DNA of 64,000 nt from Glycocaulis sp050485565 (GTDB lineage Bacteria > Pseudomonadota > Alphaproteobacteria > Caulobacterales > Maricaulaceae). Below are positions 1-8,745 of this stretch, piece after piece. The stretch's first letter is position 1, and each line of letters starts with the position of its first letter. The stretch lies in assembly GCF_050485565.1 (NCBI RefSeq), contig NZ_JBJHBQ010000005.1:62001-126000 (forward strand), in the 5' to 3' direction. The translations under genes were made by a program, and so were the position numbers. A model generated the notes under the pieces. The model saw only the letters and a program-made list of their open reading frames with translations, did no database searches and was not told where the DNA came from.

Positions 1-477
1 GCTGAATCCACCCCCTACCAGCGCGCCGCGACACAAGGCGGGTTTGGCTATTCTGAGCAGCAGATCGAGCAGAACCGGTTCATGGTCGGGTTTTCCGGCA
101 ACTCGCTGACCGACCGGCAATCGGTGGAAACCTTCCTGCTCTACCGGGCCGCTGAACTGACCCGCGAGCAGGGCTATGACTATTTCCGCCTGATCCGGCG
201 CGACACGGAAGCAGAGCGCCGCATAACCGGTACAACCGGCCCGGCCTATCGCAGCCGGTTTGACGTGTTCTACCGCTATTACCACCCGCGTCATGGCTGG
301 TATGGCTGGCGCGATCCGTTCTGGGACGACATCAATCTGCGTGAGGTCACCCGCTATGAGGCGATGGCGGAAATCCAACTGGGCCGGGGTACAACGCCCG
401 ACAGCCCCGACGCCTTTGACGCCGCCGACGTGATCCGTAATCTCGGTCCGCTGGTACGCCCGCCCGCGCAGCAATAA
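1..477 (+). CDS. CC0125/CC1285-family lipoprotein-like protein, 5' truncated
   Basis: The reading frame is open from the first base, so the true start and any signal peptide or lipobox lie outside the window. The visible part holds a short stretch of the form TPYQ..GGFGYSEQQIEQNRF followed by GFSGNSLT and FLLYRAAELT, which I associate with the CC0125/CC1285 family of small alphaproteobacterial lipoproteins of unknown function. The C-terminal half is rich in Tyr, Trp and Arg. It ends just before a strong bidirectional terminator. The family call is from memory of the motif; the function is unknown. Confidence 0.75.
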   Translation, partial: AESTPYQRAATQGGFGYSEQQIEQNRFMVGFSGNSLTDRQSVETFLLYRAAELTREQGYDYFRLIRRDTEAERRITGTTGPAYRSRFDVFYRYYHPRHGWYGWRDPFWDDINLREVTRYEAMAEIQLGRGTTPDSPDAFDAADVIRNLGPLVRPPAQQ

Positions 478-497
478 CTGATCTGCAAAGCAAAAAA

Positions 498-529
498 CCC
501 CGGACGGCAACGTCCGGGGCTTTTCTTTT
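498..529. terminator. Bidirectional intrinsic terminator
   Basis: A perfect 9-bp stem (CCCCGGACG, 498-506, with its complement at 511-519) closes a GCAA loop. It is followed by a T-rich run on the plus strand and preceded by six A residues, so it can stop both the lipoprotein gene and the convergent TonB receptor gene. Confidence 0.9.
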
Positions 530-549
530 GTCAGCTTGACCTGTGGAGC

Positions 550-2781
550 CTAGAAATTCGCCGACAGGCCGAACAGCACCGCACGCGGCGCACCGGGGCG
601 AAGACCCGCCGGGCTGCGCGAGGCTGCATAGACCTCGTCGGTGAGGTTTCTGACCTGCACGCGCGCGCGCAGCGCATCGCTCAGATCATACCAGACGGCC
701 AGATCAGCCACCGCATAGGAGTCGAGGAACGCGGCCGCAGGAATACTGCCCTGCCCGGCCACCGTGCGCCGCTCGCCATTCCACGTCACAGCCAGCTGGC
801 TGCCGAACCGGCCCTGCTCCAGCCCGATTGAAGCGAACCATTGATGCTCGGGCAGATAGGGCAGCTTGTCGCCTGCCTGCACATTGCCCCATGGGCTATA
901 GCCGGACGCGAATGCGGTCTGGAATTCGGCATCCGTCCAGGTGTAGGCACCACGTACCGGCACCGACACGCCGCTCCATCCGGCAAGTGCCGCGAGATCG
1001 AACCCGCCAGACAGCTCAAGCCCCATGACATCCACGTCACCGCCGTCAAACTGCGCGCCGATCGTGCAGCCGCCGCCGGTGGAGGCCGTGCAGGTGCCGA
1101 TCAGGTTGGAATAGTCGTTGAAGAAGCCAATCGCCTCCACAAAGGCAGATCCACCCGTCCAGCGCACGCCCGCCTCCCAGTTCACAGCGTCCTCCGGATC
1201 ACTGTTGGAGGACGGTGAGGATGGCGAGAAGCCGCGATGCACGCCGCCAAAAAGCGTCACCGCGTCATTGAGCTGATAACGCACGCCCAGCCCCGGAATG
1301 AACACGTCTGTCGTGCTGCCGGTAACCGTTGTCGCGCCGGTGCGGGTCTGGTCAGTCGCTGCCCATCGCGTCTGCGTGCCTTCAATGCGCTCATAACGCA
1401 CGCCCGGCACCAGGGTGAACGCGCCAAAGCTGATCTCGTCCTGTACGAAGATCGCCAGCGCTTCGGCTTCACTGACACGGTTATCATGCTGGCCGGGCGC
1501 TTGCGCGCCGGTTTGCACCAGCTGCGAATTGTCCATGCGGTAGAAGACTTCGTTCTGGAACCGGTCTTCGCTATCGCGGTGCGCACGCACGCCTACCCGC
1601 CAGCGATGGTTCGCACCCAGCAGGGCAGCATCGCCCGCCAGCTCGGCCTGCACGCCTTCGGCCACGTAGGAGCGGTTATTATTGCGGCTGATGACCGCGC
1701 CATCGATGGAGACCAGGCCCGGCTGACCGGTCAGGATGGCGTATTCCGCCGAATAGGTGACCGGATCGGAGAGCACTGCGCCAAGCGAGCGGCGGCCCGC
1801 ACCGGCATTGACGCCTTCCACCTTGAACCAGTTGCGCGCCACCTCGTTGCGATAGCCCAGCGCCGTGAAGGCAAGGCCATTATCAAAGGCCGCGTCATAG
1901 CGCAGCACCCAGCGCGACTGGTCGACATTGATCTGGTCATTGGCGCTGGCGGCATAGCGGCGATAGGGGTTGGCCGCGAAATCGGCATCCGTGAGGCCCA
2001 TATAGGTCTCGTCGGATGTCTCGTCCGAGGTCTGGTAGCGCAGCTCCACAGCATGGGTGACGCCCACGCCATCAAATTCGGCGCGCAGGCGGGCGCCAAA
2101 GTCTGTCAGATCGAAGCCCGTGGAGCGGTCTTCATTGAAATCGATGGTCTTGAAGCCATCCGCGCTGTCGGTATAGGCCTCAACAAGGCCGCCCAGGCGC
2201 ACGCCTTGAGCGACTTCGGTCATGCCACCGGCATAGGCATGGATGCGGCGCGCCTCTTCTTCACCGGCCGTGATGGCGAGACGCCCCGACCAGCTTTCCG
2301 GCACCGGCGTGGAGAGGAAATTGACCGAACCGCCTTGCGTGCGGGGGCCATAGCGCACCCCGGCCGCGCCCTTGACGATCTCCACACCCGCCATGCGGCC
2401 GACATAGGGAGAATAATACGCCGCTGCAGCCGAATAGGGCGCAGGCGCAGCCAGAATGCCATCTTCCATCAGCACGATATTCGCCGAACGGTCGAGGCCA
2501 GTGCCGCGCAGGCCGATATTGGGGCGCAGGCCATAACCGTCTTCTTCCTGGATATTTACGCCCGACACCTGGCGCAGCACGCGGCTGATATCGGTATAAT
2601 CCTGCACCTGCAGCACTTCGCTGGGCAGCAAGGTGGCCGAACCGGCGACATCGCGCGCATCGCCCTTCAGGCCGATAATCGTGATGGTCTCGACATTGAG
2701 GTCGGCCTCGCTGGAATTTTCAGCAGCGGCATTGGCGGCAAGAGCCAGCACGGCTGTGCTGGCGAGAAGAAGCGTGCGCAT
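550..2781 (-). CDS. TonB-dependent outer-membrane receptor (FecA-like)
   Basis: Outer-membrane gated channel, probably for a ferric chelate, energised by TonB. From the chosen ATG at 2781 the product is 743 aa: a signal peptide (MRTLLLASTAVLALAANAAA), a plug domain at about residues 30-150 (RPNIGLRG, LMEDGI, VEIVKGAAGVRYGP), then a beta-barrel ending in the expected C-terminal Phe. A longer start at 2829 is possible, but it would put a non-signal leader in front of the signal peptide and would cover the Fur-like palindrome at 2814-2828, so I reject it. The plug resembles FecA-type receptors; the actual ligand cannot be read from sequence. It stands alone, with no sigma or anti-sigma pair beside it. 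Confidence 0.9.
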   Translation of the reverse strand: MRTLLLASTAVLALAANAAAENSSEADLNVETITIIGLKGDARDVAGSATLLPSEVLQVQDYTDISRVLRQVSGVNIQEEDGYGLRPNIGLRGTGLDRSANIVLMEDGILAAPAPYSAAAAYYSPYVGRMAGVEIVKGAAGVRYGPRTQGGSVNFLSTPVPESWSGRLAITAGEEEARRIHAYAGGMTEVAQGVRLGGLVEAYTDSADGFKTIDFNEDRSTGFDLTDFGARLRAEFDGVGVTHAVELRYQTSDETSDETYMGLTDADFAANPYRRYAASANDQINVDQSRWVLRYDAAFDNGLAFTALGYRNEVARNWFKVEGVNAGAGRRSLGAVLSDPVTYSAEYAILTGQPGLVSIDGAVISRNNNRSYVAEGVQAELAGDAALLGANHRWRVGVRAHRDSEDRFQNEVFYRMDNSQLVQTGAQAPGQHDNRVSEAEALAIFVQDEISFGAFTLVPGVRYERIEGTQTRWAATDQTRTGATTVTGSTTDVFIPGLGVRYQLNDAVTLFGGVHRGFSPSSPSSNSDPEDAVNWEAGVRWTGGSAFVEAIGFFNDYSNLIGTCTASTGGGCTIGAQFDGGDVDVMGLELSGGFDLAALAGWSGVSVPVRGAYTWTDAEFQTAFASGYSPWGNVQAGDKLPYLPEHQWFASIGLEQGRFGSQLAVTWNGERRTVAGQGSIPAAAFLDSYAVADLAVWYDLSDALRARVQVRNLTDEVYAASRSPAGLRPGAPRAVLFGLSANF

Positions 2782-2802
2782 GGTTGTGGCGTCGTCCCTG
2801 AC

Positions 2803-2828
2803 GAGAATGTAACTGAGAATAAGTCTCA
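2803..2828 (-). promoter_or_regulatory. Fur-like operator upstream of the TonB receptor
   Basis: TGAGAATAAGTCTCA (2814-2828) is a 7-1-7 imperfect palindrome with one mismatched pair, close in form to the Fur pattern TGATAATnATTATCA. A further GAGAAT half-site lies 12 bp away at 2803-2808. It sits about 30-45 bp upstream of the receptor start, where a metal repressor would block the promoter. Assignment to Fur rather than another iron regulator is inference. Confidence 0.55.
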
Positions 2829-3154
2829 CCTACAGGACGCGCGGGGCGCTGCCAATAGCTTTTGAGAATGAATTGCAGTTAGGGGTGCGCCGCGCCCATA
2901 TGCCCGCGCTTCACCCTCGTCATTCCGGCGAAAGCCGGAACCCAGTTCTTTCTTTTCGTGCTCTGCAAATCTGCGCGGCGCTACGCGCCGGGGAGCCAGG
3001 ACGGCCCCGTCAGGGGCCGCAAGCGCGACTGCGCGCCCGCGACTGCCTGCCCCCGCGCAGGCGGGGGTTCGCGGAACATCGCAACGCGGATGCGTTGCGG
3101 AAACTAAAATGGGTCCCCGCTCGGGGGCGGGGACCCCGGTGTTCAGAAAGCGCC
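2829..3154. other. Gene-free interval with imperfect repeats
   Basis: No coding signal seen. It contains a copy of the intergenic repeat CGTCATTCCGGCGAAAGCCGG near 2918, which also occurs in variant form between rpsP and rimM, then several GC-rich inverted repeats between 3000 and 3140. The last of these is the hairpin listed separately. Confidence 0.6.
3111..3136 (-). terminator. Hairpin downstream of the SDR gene
   Basis: A 10-bp perfect stem (GGGTCCCCGC at 3111-3120 with its complement at 3127-3136). On the minus strand it is followed by ATTTTAGTTT, so it can act as terminator for the dehydrogenase that stops at 3155. Confidence 0.55.
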
Positions 3155-3928
3155 CTATTTCGGGGGCATGCGCGCACCGGCATCAAGGCGCACGCATTCG
3201 GCGTTGATATAGTCATTGCCGACCATAAAGGCGACGAGATCGGCGTACTCAGCCGGTGTGCCAAAGCGCTGCGGGAATTGAAGGTGGCTCGCGAGGTTCA
3301 CTTTCACCTCAGGCGGCATCTGCTGGTAGATCGGCGTTTCGAAGAAGCCGGGCAGGATGGTGTTCACCCGGATGCCTTCGCGGGCCAGGTCACGCGCCAT
3401 GGGCAGCGTCATGCCGTAAATGCCGCCCTTGGAGGCGGAATAGGCCACCTGGCCGATCTGGCCGTCCTGCGCAGCCACCGAGGCCGTATTGACGATCACG
3501 CCGCGACCCGACGCATCAGGATCAAGGGTGAGCATGCCTTCAGCGGCCAGCACGGCGCAATTGAACGAGCCGATGAGGTTGATGTTGATGACGAGCGCGA
3601 ACTTGTCGAGCTGGTGGCCGACAATATCGCCGGAGGAAGAACGGCGGGCGGTCTTCTCAGCCCAGCCAATACCGGCGCAGTTCACAAGGATGCGCTCCTG
3701 GCCATTGGCCGCGCGCGCCTTTTCAAAGCCGGCCTTCACGCTGTCCACATCGGCGACATTGACTTGCGCGAACACGCCGCCCAGCTCTTTGGCCAGTGCT
3801 TCGCCGCGCTCGGCATTGAGATCGAAGATCGCGACCTTGCACCCTTCGGCGGCCAGACGCCGGGCCGTACCCTCGCCCAGACCCGATGCTCCGCCCGTGA
3901 TAACCGCGCTTGCGCCCTTGAACTGCAT
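3155..3928 (-). CDS. SDR-family dehydrogenase, HSD10 / 3-hydroxyacyl-CoA dehydrogenase type 2-like
   Basis: A 257-aa classical short-chain dehydrogenase. The NAD-binding motif TGGASGLG is at residues 11-18, NCAG near 83-86, and the catalytic triad is S150, Y163 and K167 (YSASK). The insertion after NCAGIGWAEKT and the ending (YINAECVRLDAGARMPPK) resemble HSD17B10-like 3-hydroxyacyl-CoA dehydrogenases, which oxidise L-3-hydroxyacyl-CoA in beta-oxidation or branched-chain amino-acid breakdown. It is transcribed divergently from the asparaginase gene and has no other beta-oxidation gene next to it, so substrate assignment stays tentative. Confidence 0.85.
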   Translation of the reverse strand: MQFKGASAVITGGASGLGEGTARRLAAEGCKVAIFDLNAERGEALAKELGGVFAQVNVADVDSVKAGFEKARAANGQERILVNCAGIGWAEKTARRSSSGDIVGHQLDKFALVININLIGSFNCAVLAAEGMLTLDPDASGRGVIVNTASVAAQDGQIGQVAYSASKGGIYGMTLPMARDLAREGIRVNTILPGFFETPIYQQMPPEVKVNLASHLQFPQRFGTPAEYADLVAFMVGNDYINAECVRLDAGARMPPK

Positions 3929-4084
3929 GAACTCTCTCCCCGTTGGATTGGTTTTGTTGCTGCATGAGCGATGTGCAGATGCACCACGCCTTCCCAGACG
4001 AAATAGCGCCTTGGCGCTTCTGAGGGAAGCGCGGGGATGCTATGAGCCTCACCTCGTCATTTCCCTCCAGATGGAGCTACGCCC

Positions 4085-4951
4085 ATGACCTCCCCGACCG
4101 CCCTCGTCCTGCATGGCGGAGCCGGTGTGCTCGCCGAGCGTTCCTATGAACGCGAAGTCGCCCATCTGCGCGAACTGGCCGAAGAGGGCAAGGCGCTACT
4201 AGGCGCAGGCGGGCAGGCGGTCGATATCGCCGTGAAAATGGTGCGGGCGATGGAAGAAAGCGCCCTCTACGTGGCCGGGCGCGGCGCATCGCCGAACACG
4301 GCCGGACGCTACGAGCTGGACGCCTCCATCATGGAAGGCCCGTCACGCAAGGCAGGCGCTGTCGCCGCGCTGGAGGGCTTCATCTCGCCCATTACAGCCG
4401 CGCGCGTGGTCATGGAGGCGACGCCCCATGTACTGATCGCGGGCGCTGGCGCTGCCGAAATCGCGCGTGCGCACGCCATTGAAGAGATCACCGATCCGGA
4501 AAACTACTACCAGCCCGCCGCCGTGCCCGATGGCCGCGAGATCGCAACCGGAACGGTAGGCTGTGTGGTGCTGGACGCGCACGGGATCCTGTGCGGAGCA
4601 ACCTCCACCGGCGGCACGCTGCGCAAGCGCTGGGGCCGGGTGGGCGATACGCCCATCATCGGGTCTGGCACCTGGGCCGATGCACGCGTGGCCGTCTCCT
4701 GCACTGGCCAGGGCGAGTTTTTCATGCGCGCCAATGCCGCTGCCGATGTCTCGGCGCGCATGCGTTATCTCGGCTCAGATCTCGATGAGGCGGTCAAGGG
4801 CGTGCTGGACGATATCGCGGAGCTGGGCGGCGATGGCGGGATCATCGCGGTCGATTCAAAAGGCCATGTCAGCGCGCAGTACAACTCGCAAGGCATGAAG
4901 CACGCGATTCTTCACGCCGATGGGCGGATCGAAGCGGGCATGACGCGCTAG
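4085..4951 (+). CDS. iaaA: Isoaspartyl peptidase / plant-type L-asparaginase (Ntn hydrolase)
   Basis: 288 aa. These enzymes cleave themselves autocatalytically before a Thr, which becomes the N-terminal nucleophile and hydrolyses isoaspartyl dipeptides and asparagine. The autocleavage site is GTVGC with T157 as nucleophile. LHGGAG at residues 9-14 and the GGDGG segment near residue 255 fit the family. It is slightly shorter than the E. coli enzyme. A GGAG Shine-Dalgarno at 4073 supports the start. It probably salvages damaged peptides or asparagine in the cytoplasm. Confidence 0.9.
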   Translation: MTSPTALVLHGGAGVLAERSYEREVAHLRELAEEGKALLGAGGQAVDIAVKMVRAMEESALYVAGRGASPNTAGRYELDASIMEGPSRKAGAVAALEGFISPITAARVVMEATPHVLIAGAGAAEIARAHAIEEITDPENYYQPAAVPDGREIATGTVGCVVLDAHGILCGATSTGGTLRKRWGRVGDTPIIGSGTWADARVAVSCTGQGEFFMRANAAADVSARMRYLGSDLDEAVKGVLDDIAELGGDGGIIAVDSKGHVSAQYNSQGMKHAILHADGRIEAGMTR

Positions 4952-4956
4952 CGCAC

Positions 4957-5421
4957 TTACGCCGCGTCGGTATGGGCCATGCCCGACAGTATGGCGTTCA
5001 CGGCCGCTGAATCCGGCGCAGCACGCAGCGCGGTGCGGACATCCTCGCGCCGGAACATGCGCGCCACGCGGGCAAGCGCTTTAAGATGCTCCGCCCCGGA
5101 ATCTTCCGGTGCCAGCAGCAGAAAGACCAGATCGGCGTGACGGCCATCCATGGCATCGAAATCGACCGGGGTTTTCAGGCGCGCAAACACACCGCACACC
5201 CGGTCCACATCGCCGGTCCGCGCATGGGGAATGGCAACACCATCACCCACACCCGTCGAGCCGAGCTTCTCGCGTTCCATCACAGCGTCCAGCACCTTGC
5301 GCGCGGGCACATGCAGCGTGCGCTGCGCCAGATCACACAATGACTGGAGCACCTGCTTGCGGCTGGTACCGGGCAGGTCTGCCACCGCCCCTCCGGGCGG
5401 AATCAGGTCTGACAATGCCAT
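4957..5421 (-). CDS. ptsN: Nitrogen-regulatory PTS enzyme IIA (EIIA-Ntr)
   Basis: 154 aa from the ATG at 5421; the open frame extends further upstream, but those residues resemble nothing in the family. It carries the EIIA-Ntr motif GVAIPHART, with phospho-acceptor H66. It is the last gene of the conserved cluster lptC-lptA-lptB-rpoN-hpf-ptsN. In this pathway EIIA-Ntr is phosphorylated by EI-Ntr and NPr and signals nitrogen and potassium status rather than importing sugar. The 40-bp gap to hpf suggests co-transcription. Confidence 0.93.
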   Translation of the reverse strand: MALSDLIPPGGAVADLPGTSRKQVLQSLCDLAQRTLHVPARKVLDAVMEREKLGSTGVGDGVAIPHARTGDVDRVCGVFARLKTPVDFDAMDGRHADLVFLLLAPEDSGAEHLKALARVARMFRREDVRTALRAAPDSAAVNAILSGMAHTDAA

Positions 5422-5461
5422 GTCACGCCTTTGCTTGTCGGCGGGGCGAAAAAGCCCCCGT

Positions 5462-6088
5462 TCAGCGAACGGCGCCGTCTTTAGCCTCTCGAGCCGGATC
5501 AATCCACCCCACATGACCATCAGGGCGCCTGTAGACCACATTGAGCGATCCGCTTGCCGCATTCCTGAACAGCATGAAGGGCGTATCGAGCACATCCATC
5601 TCGTGGACGGCCATGGAGACGGTGAGTGTGCGCAGCTCGCCAACAGACTCCGCGACAATCACCGGCTCGCTGCCACCGGTAGCACCGCCATCATCAAGAT
5701 CGCCATCGTCCTCGTCGAGCGTCACGGCACGCCCATTGCCCCTGAAGACGACAATCGGCGTTTCCTCGGCAGGCAGCTCCATCTTGTTTTCGGCGTGGTG
5801 ATCCTTCAGACGGCGCTTGTAGCGGCGCAGACGTTTTTCCAGATGTTCGACCGCAACTTCCGCAGCGGCATAGGCATCGGCCCCTTCGCCCGTGGCCTGC
5901 AGAAAGGCACCCGACGGCAGGTGCAGGGCGCACTCCACGCGGAACCCGAACCCTTCCTTGGCGGCGGTGACAAACGCCTCGCCCGGACGGCTGAAATACT
6001 TCGCCGTGCCTTCCTCAACCTTGCCCTCGATACGTTCGCGAAGGGCGGGGGAAACGTCGATACCTTTGGAAACAAACTGGATGTGCAT
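5462..6088 (-). CDS. hpf: Ribosome hibernation promoting factor, long form
   Basis: 208 aa from the ATG at 6088 (MHIQFVSKGIDVS). Residues 1-105 form the ribosome-binding HPF/RaiA domain with the basic segment HLEKRLRRYKRRLK; after an acidic linker (about 120-140), residues 145-205 form the dimerisation domain typical of the long form that makes 100S ribosome dimers. It lies between rpoN and ptsN as in most proteobacteria. A 226-bp leader with a promoter-like sequence and a strong hairpin separates it from rpoN, so hpf-ptsN is probably also transcribed on its own. Confidence 0.93.
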   Translation of the reverse strand: MHIQFVSKGIDVSPALRERIEGKVEEGTAKYFSRPGEAFVTAAKEGFGFRVECALHLPSGAFLQATGEGADAYAAAEVAVEHLEKRLRRYKRRLKDHHAENKMELPAEETPIVVFRGNGRAVTLDEDDGDLDDGGATGGSEPVIVAESVGELRTLTVSMAVHEMDVLDTPFMLFRNAASGSLNVVYRRPDGHVGWIDPAREAKDGAVR

Positions 6089-6125
6089 GTCAGCTCCATC
6101 TGCTGCTGGCGCGTTGCGCTGGCTG

Positions 6126-6153
6126 CAGGAGCCTTTTTTCAAAAAGGCCCCTG
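6126..6153 (-). other. Strong A/T-core hairpin in the hpf leader
   Basis: The arms CAGGGGCCTTTTT and AAAAAGGCTCCTG pair almost completely over 13 positions around a two-base turn, about 40 bases upstream of hpf. It could be a leader structure controlling hpf or a weak terminator for rpoN read-through. Confidence 0.5.
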
Positions 6154-6204
6154 GCGCTTGAAACAACGCGTGGCCGAATGCCCGGTTTCCTACCGGACAC
6201 AGTG

Positions 6205-6232
6205 ACGGTAGCAAGCCGGGCGGGGGCGTCAA
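6205..6232 (-). promoter_or_regulatory. Putative housekeeping promoter for hpf-ptsN
   Basis: On the minus strand TTGACGC (6232-6226) is followed after 13 bases by GCTACCGT (6212-6205). This matches the Caulobacter-type consensus TTGACGS-N10-14-GCTANAWC as I know it. It would start transcripts near 6198, upstream of the leader hairpin. Confidence 0.55.
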
Positions 6233-6314
6233 TGCAGATAACTGGTTAATGACGCAACGGACAGGTTTGCGGTTACCAATATCCTAGGGTGCATGCGCGA
6301 TCAGGATTGGGAAT

Positions 6315-7814
6315 TTAACGCTTCATCATCCGGCGGCGCTGCACCGAGGAGGGGATATTCATCGCCTCGCGGTATTTGGCCACGGTGCGCCGGGCGATCT
6401 CGATACCATCGGCCAGAAGCCGGTCGACAATGGCATCATCGCTCATGATCTCGTTGACGGTTTCGGCCTGGATCATGGCCTTGATCCGGTAGCGCACCGC
6501 CTCGGCCGAATACGCCTCCCCGCCATCGGCAGACGCGATGGAAGAGGTAAAGAAATATTTCAGCTCGAACAGGCCGCGCGGCGTGGCCACATACTTGTTC
6601 GAGGTCACACGGCTGACCGTACTTTCATGCATGCCGACCGCATCGGCCACCGTCTTCAGGTTCAAGGGCCGCAGCCAGGCCACGCCCTTGGCCAGAAAGG
6701 CGTCCTGCTGGCGGACAATCTCGCTGGCCACTTTCAGGATGGTGCGCGCACGCTGATCGAGGCTTTTAACCAGCCAGGACGCGTTTTGCGTGCATTCGGT
6801 GATGAAGGTCTTTTCCTCCGCCGAGCGGGCGCTGCCGGCAATCTGGGCCGCATAGCGGTTATTCATCAGCACGCGCGGCAGCGTGTCGGTATTGAGCTCC
6901 ACCGCCCAGCTGCCATCCGGGCGCTCACGCACATAGACATCGGGTTCCACCGCGCGCGTGCTGTCGGAGCCAAAGGCGAGGCCGGGCTTTGGCGTGAGGC
7001 GCTTCAGCTCGGCGATCATGTCTTCAAGGTCTTCCTGATCGACCTCGCAAAGCCCGCGCAGGCCCGCATAATCATGCTTGGCCAGCAAGGGCAAGTTATC
7101 CACGAGCGCCGCCATGGCGGGGTCCAGCCGGTCACGTTCGGCCAGCTGTATCGCCAGGCATTCCTGCAGCCCGCGCGCCATAACGCCAGCCGGCTCAAAC
7201 TCCTGCAGGCGCGCCAGCAGGGCCTCAACCTCGGACACGGTGACACCCAGCCGCTCGGCCGTTTCGGCCAGATCGGCGCGCATATAGCCATCATCATCGG
7301 CCAGATCGATCAGATGGGCCGCGATCATGCGGTCAGCGCTGGTCAGCGCCAGATCGGCCAGCTGGTCATGCAGATGCTCGCGCAGGGTCTTGTCCCGGCT
7401 GGTATGGGCGGCCGCGTCAAAATCCTCGCCGTCAAACCCGCCGCCGCCCTTTCCGGCGCGCGACCAGTCCACTGCGCCGCCCGTATCGCGCGCGCCTGCC
7501 ATGTCCGGCGCACTGTCGGCATACATCGCCTCCCGGTCAGCATCGAGCGCCTCATCGGCGGCAGAGGACGGCGCATCAAAGCTAAGCTCGCCATGCGGAT
7601 CAGCGGCGGCCTCGGCGGGCGCGCGCTCATCCTCACCGCCCGGTTCCGGGCGCTCATCACGCTCCAGCAGCGGATTGCGCTCCAGCTCTTCCTCAACGAA
7701 CTCGGCCAGCTCGATATTGTTCAGCTGCAGCAGCTTGATGGCCTGCTGGAGCTGCGGGGTCATCACCAGACCCTGCCCCTGCCTTGCCTCCAGCCTTTGT
7801 CCAAGCTTGCCCAT
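6315..7814 (-). CDS. rpoN: RNA polymerase sigma-54 factor
   Basis: 499 aa. The N-terminal Gln-rich activator-interaction region (PQLQQAIKLLQLNNIEL) occupies residues 20-36, followed by an acidic low-complexity region II (about 50-140), the core-binding region, and the C-terminal RpoN box ARRTVAKYR at about 474-482 that reads the -24 promoter element. Sigma-54 transcribes nitrogen, motility and stress genes with enhancer-binding activators. It starts 11 bp after lptB, in one transcription unit. Confidence 0.97.
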   Translation of the reverse strand: MGKLGQRLEARQGQGLVMTPQLQQAIKLLQLNNIELAEFVEEELERNPLLERDERPEPGGEDERAPAEAAADPHGELSFDAPSSAADEALDADREAMYADSAPDMAGARDTGGAVDWSRAGKGGGGFDGEDFDAAAHTSRDKTLREHLHDQLADLALTSADRMIAAHLIDLADDDGYMRADLAETAERLGVTVSEVEALLARLQEFEPAGVMARGLQECLAIQLAERDRLDPAMAALVDNLPLLAKHDYAGLRGLCEVDQEDLEDMIAELKRLTPKPGLAFGSDSTRAVEPDVYVRERPDGSWAVELNTDTLPRVLMNNRYAAQIAGSARSAEEKTFITECTQNASWLVKSLDQRARTILKVASEIVRQQDAFLAKGVAWLRPLNLKTVADAVGMHESTVSRVTSNKYVATPRGLFELKYFFTSSIASADGGEAYSAEAVRYRIKAMIQAETVNEIMSDDAIVDRLLADGIEIARRTVAKYREAMNIPSSVQRRRMMKR

Positions 7815-7825
7815 CTGTCCCCGCC

Positions 7826-8560
7826 CTACTGGAAGCTGTCGCCGAGATAGACACGGCGCACTGAAGGATCGGCCCGGACAGCGTCCGGCTTGCCCTCGAA
7901 CAGTACTTCCCCGTCATGGATGATCGCGGCGCGGTCCGTGATCTGCAACGTCTCGCGTACATTGTGATCGGTAATGAGAATGCCGATACCGCGCTGTTTG
8001 AGAAACAGGATCAGATCGCGGATATCGGCAATGGCCAGCGGATCAATACCCGCAAACGGCTCATCAAGCAGGATGAAGCCTGGCCGGGTCGCCAGCGCGC
8101 GCGCAATCTCCACCCGCCGCCGCTCACCGCCGGACAGCGCCATGGCAGGGCTGTCACGCAAATGATCGACGCCCAGCTCCTCAAGCAGATCATCGACCAG
8201 CTTCTTGCAGGCAGACCTGTCCTTCTCGGCAATCTCGGCGGTCGCGGTCACGTTTTCATGCACGCTCATGCCCCGGAAGATGGAGGCTTCCTGCGGCAGA
8301 TACCCGATACCCAGACGGGCGCGCTGAAACATCGGAAAGGCCGTTATGTCCTCTCCATCCAGCACGATCCGCCCGTGATCGGCCGGGATAAGCCCGGTAA
8401 TCATGTAAAAGCAGGTGGTCTTGCCCGCGCCGTTCGGACCGAGAAGCCCGACGACCTCGCCGCGATGAACATTGAGCGACACCGATTTGACCACGACACG
8501 CCTGCCGAACGCCTTGCCGATCGAATCGACATGGAGGCCCTCAGCGCTGCTGTCTGGCAT
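7826..8560 (-). CDS. lptB: LPS export ABC transporter ATP-binding protein
   Basis: 244 aa from the ATG at 8560, chosen because GGGA lies 6-7 bases upstream; an in-frame ATG at 8566 is the alternative. It has Walker A GPNGAGKTT, signature LSGGE, Walker B ILLDEPF and the switch His in ITDHN. LptB powers LptFG extraction of lipopolysaccharide from the inner membrane; lptF/G are not in this window. It is separated from lptA by 185 bp, wider than usual, where I see no gene. Confidence 0.96.
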   Translation of the reverse strand: MPDSSAEGLHVDSIGKAFGRRVVVKSVSLNVHRGEVVGLLGPNGAGKTTCFYMITGLIPADHGRIVLDGEDITAFPMFQRARLGIGYLPQEASIFRGMSVHENVTATAEIAEKDRSACKKLVDDLLEELGVDHLRDSPAMALSGGERRRVEIARALATRPGFILLDEPFAGIDPLAIADIRDLILFLKQRGIGILITDHNVRETLQITDRAAIIHDGEVLFEGKPDAVRADPSVRRVYLGDSFQ

Positions 8561-8745
8561 GGTCATTCCCGGCACCACCCTCAAAATCCCGATAGTCAGG
8601 GTTACGGGCACAGACCTAATATTTGGTGAAGCGCACGCAACTGGCCCCATCCTTGCAAGGGCTCGCACCCTCCTGACAAGACCGGATGGCTGCCAAAGCG
8701 CAGCCGCGCGCACAACCGGCCCGCAGACCTGTGTGGCCAGAAGGC

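Noticed and set aside
1237..2865. Long open frame antisense to the TonB receptor gene
   Set aside because: It mirrors a well-supported gene, has an amino-acid composition typical of antisense GC-rich frames (many Arg, His, Ala) and no family features. The same applies to long antisense frames at 16865-18451, 45903-47459, 47909-49144 and 55226-56899.
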